From positions 22,578 to 86,577 of the forward strand of contig CBFIIW010000014.1 of the NCBI GenBank assembly GCA_965662775.1: a DNA stretch of 64,000 nt. Reading direction: 5' to 3'. Below are positions 26,432 through 34,356 of this stretch, piece by piece; the first letter of the stretch is position 1; every line of letters begins with the position of its first letter. The notes under the pieces are model-generated. The model was not told the origin of the DNA. It saw nothing but the letters and a program-made list of their open reading frames with translations, and did no database searches. The position numbers and the translations under genes were made by a program. Origin of the DNA: UBA7985 sp002690455. Its GTDB lineage: Bacteria; Pseudomonadota; Alphaproteobacteria; UBA7985.

Positions 26432-27148
26432 CTAGCGGGGGCAGAGCATGCTTCGCTTTCCTGAGAGATACTCCGCCTTGATCGTTTTCGCGCGATCCGG
26501 GCCGAAGCTGCTGAAATGGCCGGCGTGTACCACCGACAGTGGCATGTCACAGAGGCGGTTGAGGCTCTCCATCATCTGCTCTGGCACCGAGTGATACAGG
26601 TGGTCGTACAGAATGCCGTCGTATAGGGCGTCACCCGTGAAAACCGTGCCTGTCGCAGCCTCCCACAGCGCCACGGACCCCGGTGAATGTCCAGGTAGGT
26701 GCAGGACCTGAAATTGCCTATCACCGAGGTCGATGACGTCGCCCTCATCGATCGTGCCGGTCAGCGGGGCGGGTTGGTAGCACCAGGTGTTGATATCAAA
26801 GTCCCTCGAAGGTTCTGCTCGGATTACAGTCGCATCAAGCAGGTCGCAAACCGTGTTTTCCCGCGTCGGTTTGGCGAAAATATCAGCCTCCAGACCGTGG
26901 CCCAACCGCTGGTCGAACTGACAAAGCCCGCCGGCGTGGTCATGGTGACTATGGGTGCAGACCGCGATTACCGGACGCTCACTCAGGCGCGCAACAGTCC
27001 CGGACATTGATTGCAGCCCAAAACCGGTATCGATGATCAGATCGCGGTCCCGCCCCCTGATGTGCCAGATGTTGCAGCGCCAGTCGGCTGCAATACCGGT
27101 TTCGAGCAGCCGGGTTACGCCGTTGTCAAACGATTGGGTTTCGAACAT
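26432..27148 (-). CDS. MBL-fold metallo-hydrolase
   Basis: A 238-residue metallo-beta-lactamase-fold hydrolase. Metal ligands are visible: THSHHDHAGG (HxHxDH), a His in VLHLPGHSPGS, Asp in VFTGDALYDG, and a late His in VVHAGHFSSF. The fold alone covers glyoxalase II, lactonases, sulfatases and others, so the substrate is unknown. ATG 27148 has GAGGGA nine bases upstream; ATG 27175 is the alternative and adds nine residues. It is divergent from the photolyase-like gene. Confidence 0.85.
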   Translation of the reverse strand: MFETQSFDNGVTRLLETGIAADWRCNIWHIRGRDRDLIIDTGFGLQSMSGTVARLSERPVIAVCTHSHHDHAGGLCQFDQRLGHGLEADIFAKPTRENTVCDLLDATVIRAEPSRDFDINTWCYQPAPLTGTIDEGDVIDLGDRQFQVLHLPGHSPGSVALWEAATGTVFTGDALYDGILYDHLYHSVPEQMMESLNRLCDMPLSVVHAGHFSSFGPDRAKTIKAEYLSGKRSMLCPR

Positions 27149-27293
27149 CCGCAGCTGTCCCTCGTTCCTCGCCATTCTTGCCGTCCAAGTCTCGCCCACT
27201 GAGCAAGGGTGGCTGCGTGGCAATTTGGCACTTTTCAGGCGCGGTTAAAAGCTTACCTCCCGCTCCAAGTCTGCTTCAACCTTCGGGGTATCG

Positions 27294-28589
27294 ATGACCC
27301 TCTCGCTCTTCGACGAAGATCCCATGGCCGGGGCTGCTTCTGCACTGCCCTTCGACGGATCGCTTCAGCCCACGCTGGCGGCGGCCTGCGCCCGGTTGCA
27401 GGCATTTCTGCCTCAGTCCGGTAAGCACTACGCTGCACAACGGAATTTCGACTTTGGCCCCGGCAAACACCACAACGTGTCCGGCCTCTCGCCCTGGCTC
27501 CGCCATCGGATCATCACAGAAACTGAAGTGCTCGAAGCAGTGCTCCGCGTGCAGTCGGCTGAAAGTGCTGAGAAGTTTATTCAGGAGGTGTTCTGGCGCG
27601 GTTACTTCAAGGGCTGGCTGGAGCACCGGCCCGAGGTCTGGCAGCGCTATCGCCGTCGCGTCACCGACGTGCTGAGAGAGTTGGAGACTGACGCCGCGCT
27701 ACGCGGACGCTACGAGGATGCAGTCGCAGGCCGCACCGGGATTGCGTGCTTCGACGCCTGGGCGGAGGAGCTGATGACGACCAACTATCTGCACAACCAT
27801 GCACGGATGTGGTTTGCGAGCATCTGGATTTTCACGCTGCGCCTGCCGTGGGAGCTGGGTGCCGACTTTTTCTTTCGTAACCTGCTCGATGGGGACGCGG
27901 CCTCTAACACCTGTTCTTGGCGGTGGGTCGGGGGCCTGCACACAGCGGGAAAGACTTACCTTGCGCGTGCCTCGAACATTCGCGAATACACAGCTGGGCG
28001 GTTCGACCCGGAAGGCCAGTTGGCGGGCATTGCGCCAGCGCTGGAAGAACCGCCATTGGGTCCGCGTACTCCGCCGATTTTTGCCAACCCGGATCTGGCG
28101 GGGCAGAGGGTCGGTATTTTGATCACGGCAGAGGACTGCGCGGCAACAGGGCTGGATACGGAGCCGGTTGGAGCCTTTGTGCCGGTTGCGTTGGCTTCGT
28201 GGAGTGCGCCTGTGCCGCGTTCTTTGCAGCCCACCGCACCAGCGGTCGAGAGGTTTGCAATGTCGGCGGTTGAGGCGGCGGCGCAGGCAGCGGAGGGACG
28301 TCTCGGGCTGTCGGCCACTCGTCTGGGTACAGACGCCTCAGATGCCGCTGACACGGCTGCAGCCCTTGCCGATTGGGCAAAGGCGCATCGGCTGGACTGT
28401 ATTGCGACCGCGCGCATGCCCATCGGTCCGCAGCGGCAAGCCGTACGCCTGTCCATGCGTGACCTGGCCACGCCGTTGGTTGAGTTGGACCGGCTGTACG
28501 ACCGTTTGACCTGGCCGCATGCGCGGGCCGGGTTCTTCGGGCTGAAGAAGCAGATCCCGAGCATCTTGCGCGACCTCGGCTTGTCCTGA
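27294..28589 (+). CDS. Photolyase/cryptochrome-like FAD-binding protein, FAD domain first
   Basis: A 431-residue protein with the photolyase FAD-binding helical domain in its first half: EKFIQEVFWRGYFKGWLE, then TTNYLHNHARMWFASIWIF and SNTCSWRWVGGLHTAGKTYLA, which match the flavin and substrate pocket of photolyases (N-x-x-H-N-R/H-x-R-M and W-R-W). In normal photolyases this domain is C-terminal to the alpha/beta antenna domain. Here only about 40 residues precede it, and an alpha/beta-looking segment (RVGILITAEDC to CIATARMPIGP) follows it, suggesting a permuted order. Repair activity and antenna cofactor are unknown. Confidence 0.8.
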   Translation: MTLSLFDEDPMAGAASALPFDGSLQPTLAAACARLQAFLPQSGKHYAAQRNFDFGPGKHHNVSGLSPWLRHRIITETEVLEAVLRVQSAESAEKFIQEVFWRGYFKGWLEHRPEVWQRYRRRVTDVLRELETDAALRGRYEDAVAGRTGIACFDAWAEELMTTNYLHNHARMWFASIWIFTLRLPWELGADFFFRNLLDGDAASNTCSWRWVGGLHTAGKTYLARASNIREYTAGRFDPEGQLAGIAPALEEPPLGPRTPPIFANPDLAGQRVGILITAEDCAATGLDTEPVGAFVPVALASWSAPVPRSLQPTAPAVERFAMSAVEAAAQAAEGRLGLSATRLGTDASDAADTAAALADWAKAHRLDCIATARMPIGPQRQAVRLSMRDLATPLVELDRLYDRLTWPHARAGFFGLKKQIPSILRDLGLS

Positions 28590-28623
28590 GCCTCCCAACC
28601 AGCCCTAATCAGCGCAACTCAGA

Positions 28624-30510
28624 TTAGCTGGTGATGGCGTGCGGGGGCAGGTCCAGCGCCGGGTTCTGATCAAAAAAACCTTCGGGCATCCAGTGCAGCG
28701 ACGCATAGACCACCGGCTGCACCGGCCAGTCTTCAGGGCGCGGCAGATGGTGAAAATTCATCGTGTACCAGACTACGAGGTCTTCATCTTCAAGCGATCG
28801 GTCGGCCTCGATCCAGCGGGGCAGACCGTCCCCGCCCGGATGTTGGTTTGGGAACCAGCCCGCAGGGTATAGCTGCTCCGGGTCATATTGTGTCGCCCAG
28901 AAATGCTTGAACATAAATCCAGCACGCTGAGCCACGGGTGAGTCGGGTTGCAGGTAAGGCAGGGTATTCTGCCCCGGGACCAGCCGATACGCGGTGTGCT
29001 GGCCCACCGCGTTGGTCTGGGTGGTATTGACGATTTTCCAAGACCGAGAGCGGGAGATGTCGATTTCCCGTGCCGCCTCACTCTCGCGGCTGAGTGGGCG
29101 CTCGACGATAGTGACTGCATTGCCATACGGATTGTTAGGGCCCAGAGGTGCAGCCTCGAAATCCTGTTCACGCACTGCGTTGTCGGGTCCGTCTACACAC
29201 ATGTCGAAGCGGAAGTTGAAGGAATGCTGGTGTACGTGGCTTGCAATGCTAGGGGCGATCAGCGCGCCGTATTTGGGTTGTTCACCTGGCGCGACGGCGG
29301 TGGGGAAGGGGATGCCAGTCGCCTTGATTTCAGTGCCGATGGTGCCGTCCTGATAGAAATACCAGAAGAAACCGTAAACGTAGTTGCCAATGGTAGCGAT
29401 CGAGGAAATCACCAGCCGCCGAGAGCGCACAGCCCGGAACTTACCCGTGTGCGAGTCCGTGTGCTTCCACAGCAGGCCGTAGTCCTCTTCGTGCATGCAC
29501 ACGGCATTGCGGATCGGCGTTGGGTTGCCGTGCCAGTCGTGCGCGCAGACGTCGAAGTAGTGGATATGCCCCAGGCAGTCACAGCCGAGTTTTAGGCTGT
29601 CCAGCGCTGTGCCAATGCCGTATTCGCCGGTATCAAAGGCGTTGCGGCGAAAGTTTCCGCCTGTTGGATCGCCGTAGGGCACGACCATTTCGGCCATCGA
29701 CGCTCGGTTCATGATCGGTCTCAGCCGTCCGTCGTCTTCATAGCCTATATCGTGCAGCACCAGTCCTTCGCGCAGGTCGAAGCCCACGCGGACGTTCCAG
29801 CGCTGCCAGCGAACAGCGTAGCCATCGACCTCGAAGCTTGGCCCCTCAGGCTGTTTGATATCGAGCGGCTTAACGTCACTGCGTAAGCCTTCGCTGGGCC
29901 TGATCGCAGCAGAGTCGGGTGGCAGGGGTACGACGCCAAAGTCATCCACGCGCAGCACCTTGCCCGCGGCCAGATCCATAACCGGATGCAGGTTGGCGAT
30001 TGGGCGGCCGTAGCGATTGTCGCCGGCGTCATTTATCACCCAGCAATGGCAATAGGCGATGCGTTTGCCTTGCTCTTCTTCAATACCGAAGTTGCCAGGT
30101 GCCCAGGTCTCGATCAGCACAGTGTCGAGGTCGGTGATCCCGCGTTTGGACAGCGCTTCAATAACGCGGGGATCGGCCTTTGCGATGGCATCGCTGGCGT
30201 CAAACTCGTCGGGGGGAATACGTGCCTGGACCCCCGCCACGTGCTCCCAAGACAGCAGTTCACCCTGATCCAGATCGACCCGACCGCGCAGCGTACGGTT
30301 CCCCGGACGCTCATAGCAACATACATAGGCGCGCCGGGGTGGGACGGTCCCGCTGTCCCTGAAGGCAGCACGTTCGGCTCGGCTTGGTTCGTCGAGTGTG
30401 ATTGTCTCGAAGAAAGCATCAGGGTCGAGGCCAGAGTGCGCCCTGATACAGTCGGCAGCGGCGGAAATTTCTTCCGGGCTCAGGGGCTCAAGTGGATGGG
30501 TAGCAGGCAT
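28624..30510 (-). CDS. Copper amine oxidase (primary-amine oxidase)
   Basis: A 628-residue copper/topaquinone enzyme that oxidises primary amines to aldehydes with release of H2O2 and ammonia. The topaquinone precursor is Tyr377 in TIGNYVYGFFW, the catalytic base Asp293 in AFDTGEYGIG, and copper ligands His427 and His429 in HVHQHSFNFRFD, with a late His in WYTMNFHHLPRPEDW. The residue after Tyr377 is Val where the signature has Asp or Glu. No signal peptide is visible, so a cytoplasmic location is likely, as in Arthrobacter-type enzymes. Aromatic or aliphatic amines are the usual substrates. The gene stands alone, 183 bases from htpX. Confidence 0.93.
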   Translation of the reverse strand: MPATHPLEPLSPEEISAAADCIRAHSGLDPDAFFETITLDEPSRAERAAFRDSGTVPPRRAYVCCYERPGNRTLRGRVDLDQGELLSWEHVAGVQARIPPDEFDASDAIAKADPRVIEALSKRGITDLDTVLIETWAPGNFGIEEEQGKRIAYCHCWVINDAGDNRYGRPIANLHPVMDLAAGKVLRVDDFGVVPLPPDSAAIRPSEGLRSDVKPLDIKQPEGPSFEVDGYAVRWQRWNVRVGFDLREGLVLHDIGYEDDGRLRPIMNRASMAEMVVPYGDPTGGNFRRNAFDTGEYGIGTALDSLKLGCDCLGHIHYFDVCAHDWHGNPTPIRNAVCMHEEDYGLLWKHTDSHTGKFRAVRSRRLVISSIATIGNYVYGFFWYFYQDGTIGTEIKATGIPFPTAVAPGEQPKYGALIAPSIASHVHQHSFNFRFDMCVDGPDNAVREQDFEAAPLGPNNPYGNAVTIVERPLSRESEAAREIDISRSRSWKIVNTTQTNAVGQHTAYRLVPGQNTLPYLQPDSPVAQRAGFMFKHFWATQYDPEQLYPAGWFPNQHPGGDGLPRWIEADRSLEDEDLVVWYTMNFHHLPRPEDWPVQPVVYASLHWMPEGFFDQNPALDLPPHAITS

Positions 30511-30693
30511 AGCGGTTCAGCTCGCTTCGGTACAATACGGGATGGATGGGATCAGGATACGCACGATCCAATACAGGCTCCCCCGATCCACCAGAGTGGT
30601 CAAGGGGCCGGGGTGTCACGCCAACGTTAGGCAGATCGCAACCTATTGCCAGGAAATGCGATGACTCCGCTGTGCCTTGTGCCAACGCTGCTG

Positions 30694-31617
30694 CTAGCGG
30701 CGGCGCACGCCTGGCACAGGGGAACGGCCCTTACAATCGTTTTCACGAGCGTGGGTTTCGTTGCGCCGGGACATTCCGCCCTCGCGCGCCATTCGCTCCA
30801 GCGCCGCCACGCGATTCTCGGTCCGCGGATGAGTGGCGAATAGCTGATCGTGCCGGTGGGCATGCAGCGGGTTGATGATGAACATGTGTGCGGTAGCAGG
30901 TGAGCGTTCGGCGGCGTGGTTGTCGATGCGGCTCGCGCCCTGTTCGATCCGCTGCAGGGCCGAGGCCAGCCAAAGCGGATTGCCGCAGATTTCCGCGCCA
31001 AGGCGGTCAGCCTCGTATTCACGCGTCCGGCTGATCGCCATCTGCACAAGGCTCGCAGCCAACGGTGCGAGGATCATCAGTGCCAGCGTCCCAATCAGGC
31101 CCATTTGTCGGTTCCGCCCTCCGCCGAAGAAAATGGCAAAGTTCGCGAGCATGGAAATGGCCCCCGCGAAGGTCGCGGTTACGGTCATGATCAGCGTGTC
31201 CCGGTTGCGGATATGGGCGAGTTCGTGGGCGATTACCGCCGCCAGCTCATTGCGGTCGAGCGCCTGCATCAGACCAGTGGTGACGGCCACCGCGCCGCGC
31301 TCTGGACTGCGTCCAGTGGCGAAAGCGTTAGGCTGTGCGGTATCGATGATGTAGACCGCTGGCGTCGGTAACTCGGCAGCCGTGGCAAGGTCGTCCACCA
31401 TGGCGCGCAAGGCGGTGTGGGGACTGTCGTCATCCACGCGTTCAGCACCATGCAGGCTCAACACCAGCCGATCTGAGTTCCACCAGGTCAGTAAGTTCAT
31501 ACCCGCAGCGATGGCGAGTGCAATCAATGCACCACCCGTTCCGCCAAGCAGCCAGCCAAGGCCCATAAACAGAGCGGTTATGAAGCCCATCAGCAGGGCA
31601 GTGCGGAAGAAGGACAT
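30694..31617 (-). CDS. htpX: HtpX-type membrane zinc protease
   Basis: A 307-residue M48-family protease. Two N-terminal helices (TALLMGFITALFMGLGWLL and GALIALAIAAGMNLLTWW) are followed by the zinc motif His131-Glu-Leu-Ala-His135 in AVIAHELAHIRNRD, two more hydrophobic segments near residues 145-190, and the third ligand Glu in SRTREYEADRLGAEICG. The C-terminal motif HPRTENRVAALERMA is typical of HtpX. The family degrades misfolded inner-membrane proteins. Length is slightly above the usual 280-290 because of a basic tail. Confidence 0.95.
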   Translation of the reverse strand: MSFFRTALLMGFITALFMGLGWLLGGTGGALIALAIAAGMNLLTWWNSDRLVLSLHGAERVDDDSPHTALRAMVDDLATAAELPTPAVYIIDTAQPNAFATGRSPERGAVAVTTGLMQALDRNELAAVIAHELAHIRNRDTLIMTVTATFAGAISMLANFAIFFGGGRNRQMGLIGTLALMILAPLAASLVQMAISRTREYEADRLGAEICGNPLWLASALQRIEQGASRIDNHAAERSPATAHMFIINPLHAHRHDQLFATHPRTENRVAALERMAREGGMSRRNETHARENDCKGRSPVPGVRRR

Positions 31618-31718
31618 GGGTCAGGTGCTCAGCGCTTGATTGGCGGGTTTCCCATTGAATTGGTTGCACGGATGCGGTTTCGCAACCGCTCCGGCGTCGA
31701 TGCACAGGCTACTGCCGA

Positions 31719-33278
31719 TTAGATCTTCGGTAGCAGCGCCAGTGCATCGCCAACCTTGCCTTCGATCACCGCTCGGAAGTCTTCGTAGAATGCTTCTGGC
31801 GTCTGATCAAAGGTGGCCTCAAAGGCTGCTGCCCAGTCCATGCTTTCCAGCCGAGGATAGAATTCGTTAAGCAGAACCTCGTCCCCATGACGGGAAACCA
31901 GCAGCGCAATCGCCCAGGCCCCACCGTCGTAAAAATACTGGCGGCAGGGGCTGTCGTAGTCGATCTTCTGCATTTCGCTCACGCAATCGTGGCTTTTGTG
32001 ATCTCTGGCCGAACGACGGAACTTCTGGCCCATGTTTTTGCGATAGTTGCGGTAGTTGAATTGCCACTCGCCATTGTCCCAGACTGGCAACGTACCGTCG
32101 GCCTGCAACTGGGCGTGTGTGGTCATGGCCATGTACTCCGCGCCGCCTTCCATGAACCAGACCGGGCCCAGCTTGCGGTCACGAGCGTCACGATCGAGGT
32201 CCCGCACGTGGGCGTGCTGTACGGCATGAAAGTACTCGTGCAGTACGGTCTTCTGATCTTCATCACCCGGCACACCGAGCAAGCCGGACATCCCAAGAGG
32301 GATGGAGGAAGAAAAACGGTGTATGCCCCAGTCAAAGCCGCCGTTGTGGCCGGCATCACTTCTCGGCTGGCTTTGAGATAAGGCTTCGGCACCGACCTCC
32401 TGATAGGATCGCAGGCCGTGCTGCGCCCGCTTTTCGCGTTGCAGGCAGGCGTTCAGAGACCAATCGCCACGGTCAGCCCGGCGCTGACAGAAAGTATCGA
32501 TGAGGGCTTTGGCGGCGTCAGGATCAGTGCCTAGGACCCAGTATTCAATGGGGCCGAAGTTACCCCAGGCCTTGGTCGCGGCTGCCATGGTCTCGACCAT
32601 CCCAGTGCGCACGTCATCGACCACATCGTTTGCGAAGAAAAATGACGGCATCTCGTCAAAGGGCTGGGACCATGAAGCAGGCAGCAGTCCATCATTGCTC
32701 TGTCGGGCCTCTCTGGCTTCTCTGGCATTGGCAAATGCCGTGGCTTGTCCGTCCAGATCCCAACTTTGGAATCCGTTGCAGCATTCGCCAGCGTCGACGA
32801 GGATCGGCGCGGGCAGGTGCTCAGGGTCGTAGAGCAATGCTAGAGCCCCGTCGCCAGTCATCAGTTCGAAGCCCTCTCCATTGAGACGGAAGGACCAGAC
32901 CTGCGCTGCGTCTCCGTCGGCCGGGATCATCAGAAGTGTCCGATCTGGTCCTTGCGCGGTGAGGGCGAAGTCTTCTCCCAGAACGGCATTAGACACGCGA
33001 AACTGCCCGGGCTCCAGTGGGGTGATTATCCATTGCTGATGGTCGGCTTGATTAGGGGTTTCGGCGATGACATCACCGGTGTTGAGATCGATACTGAGGG
33101 CACGGGGGCCGTCGCTCGGCCCGAGGAAGGCGACAGTCAGCGGTCGGGAAGTCAATTCACCGAGAAGGGCATCCGCGGCTACTGGGCGATGCAGCAGCAA
33201 TGATGCAACGAGACTTAGCAAGACGGTAAGGACGACCGTAAGGCGGGCACGCAGGCCAAGGCTAAAGAGCATAGTCAT
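31719..33278 (-). CDS. Secreted HEXXH metalloprotease-like protein with possible lectin-like front domain
   Basis: A 519-residue protein with a signal peptide (LTVVLTVLLSLVASLLLHRPVAADA). Residues 40-180 have a repeated hydrophobic pattern ending in QSWDLDGQ and including HQQWIITPL and QVWSFRLNG, which recalls a ricin-type beta-trefoil with Q-x-W repeats. The second half has a zincin site: His347-Glu-Tyr-Phe-His351 in KTVLHEYFHAVQHAH, then Glu377 or Glu381 in FMEGGAEYMA, a gluzincin spacing. I know no named family for the whole protein. It stands alone between htpX and the methyltransferase. Confidence 0.72.
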   Translation of the reverse strand: MTMLFSLGLRARLTVVLTVLLSLVASLLLHRPVAADALLGELTSRPLTVAFLGPSDGPRALSIDLNTGDVIAETPNQADHQQWIITPLEPGQFRVSNAVLGEDFALTAQGPDRTLLMIPADGDAAQVWSFRLNGEGFELMTGDGALALLYDPEHLPAPILVDAGECCNGFQSWDLDGQATAFANAREAREARQSNDGLLPASWSQPFDEMPSFFFANDVVDDVRTGMVETMAAATKAWGNFGPIEYWVLGTDPDAAKALIDTFCQRRADRGDWSLNACLQREKRAQHGLRSYQEVGAEALSQSQPRSDAGHNGGFDWGIHRFSSSIPLGMSGLLGVPGDEDQKTVLHEYFHAVQHAHVRDLDRDARDRKLGPVWFMEGGAEYMAMTTHAQLQADGTLPVWDNGEWQFNYRNYRKNMGQKFRRSARDHKSHDCVSEMQKIDYDSPCRQYFYDGGAWAIALLVSRHGDEVLLNEFYPRLESMDWAAAFEATFDQTPEAFYEDFRAVIEGKVGDALALLPKI

Positions 33279-33477
33279 GATCGTTTCTCGTTTCTTTGTC
33301 TAGGGTAGCAGCGCCTAGCCCCGATCACCCTTTGCCATTAGAATAGAGTGCAAAATGCCTACGTCCAGATAGGACTCGACCGAAGGTTGGCTTCCTTCCA
33401 ATGAATTGCCAAACCCAGAGGTTCCGTGGTCCCACGCTGGGCAAGGGCGGCCGATTGACAGCAGGGGAATACCCGCC

Positions 33478-34341
33478 ATGACTAACATCAACGAAGCCAG
33501 GGTTGAGGCCCACTACGCCCAGAAAAACCTAATGCGCGTTATCCGTGAAGGGCTGGTCGCCGCTGGCGCCGACCCCGATCGCCCCGACCCGGGGATGCTT
33601 AGCGCCGTCGACGAATTCCATATTGGCGGCACAGAAGCCAGCCGTTTCGTGGGCGAGGCCCTCGGCGCGACCGCCGGCATGCGGGTGCTGGACATCGGCT
33701 GTGGTATCGGTGGTCCGGCTCGATTTTTGGCCGACGCTTTCGGTTGTCGTGTGACGGGGATTGACCTGACGGCTGATTATGTTGCGGTCGGAAACCAACT
33801 CAGCGCGATGGTTGGGCTGGGAGAGTCGGTGACCCTGCAGCAGGCAAGTGCGCTTGACCTGCCGTTCCGTGAAGCCAGCTTTGATGCCGCCTACGTTATG
33901 CACGTAGGCATGAATATAGCCGACAAACCACGGATGATGGCCGAGGCCGCACGGGTGCTGCGCCCCGGCAGCAAGTTGGTAATCTATGACGTTATGACCC
34001 AGCGTGACGGGCCTGTGACTTACCCGTTGCCCTGGTCCGATGTGTTGGAGAACAGCGCGGTCGACAGACTAGCGGCCTACGACAAAGCGCTCGAAGTGGC
34101 TGGACTGGTGATTGAGGCCCGTGAGACAAAGCGTGATTTCGCTGTTGGCTTCTTCGAGGCCATGATTGAGCGGATGAATGAGGCTCAGGGCAGCGCGGCA
34201 GAGGGTGGCAGGGGGCCGGGACCGCTGGGCCTGCATCTTCTCATGGGTGCCAACACCCGCGAAAAGGTCGATAACGTCTTTGGCCAGATCAAGGATGGAC
34301 TGCTGGCGCCGGTGCTCGTCACTTGCCGCAAGCCAGCATAG
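33478..34341 (+). CDS. Class I SAM-dependent methyltransferase
   Basis: A 287-residue methyltransferase. Motif I is VLDIGCGIGGPARFLAD, the acidic residue that binds the ribose is in VTGIDLTADYV, and later motifs are ASALDLPFREASFDAAYVMHVGMNI and LRPGSKLVIYDVM. The pattern resembles UbiE/glycine-sarcosine-type small-molecule methyltransferases. Its stop lies 15 bases from the stop of the convergent mttB-type gene. The neighbours suggest an N-methyl-compound role, but no substrate motif proves this. ATG 33478 is chosen because the in-frame sequence upstream has no homology. Confidence 0.82.
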   Translation: MTNINEARVEAHYAQKNLMRVIREGLVAAGADPDRPDPGMLSAVDEFHIGGTEASRFVGEALGATAGMRVLDIGCGIGGPARFLADAFGCRVTGIDLTADYVAVGNQLSAMVGLGESVTLQQASALDLPFREASFDAAYVMHVGMNIADKPRMMAEAARVLRPGSKLVIYDVMTQRDGPVTYPLPWSDVLENSAVDRLAAYDKALEVAGLVIEARETKRDFAVGFFEAMIERMNEAQGSAAEGGRGPGPLGLHLLMGANTREKVDNVFGQIKDGLLAPVLVTCRKPA

Positions 34342-34356
34342 GTGAGGAGGGAAGGT

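Noticed and set aside
23933..27250. Integrated genomic island at tRNA-Ser
   Set aside because: The genes after the tRNA look accessory and one gap is AT-rich, but I found no integrase and no repeated tRNA 3' end to mark the far boundary. Kept only as a possibility in the finding on the two-module protein.
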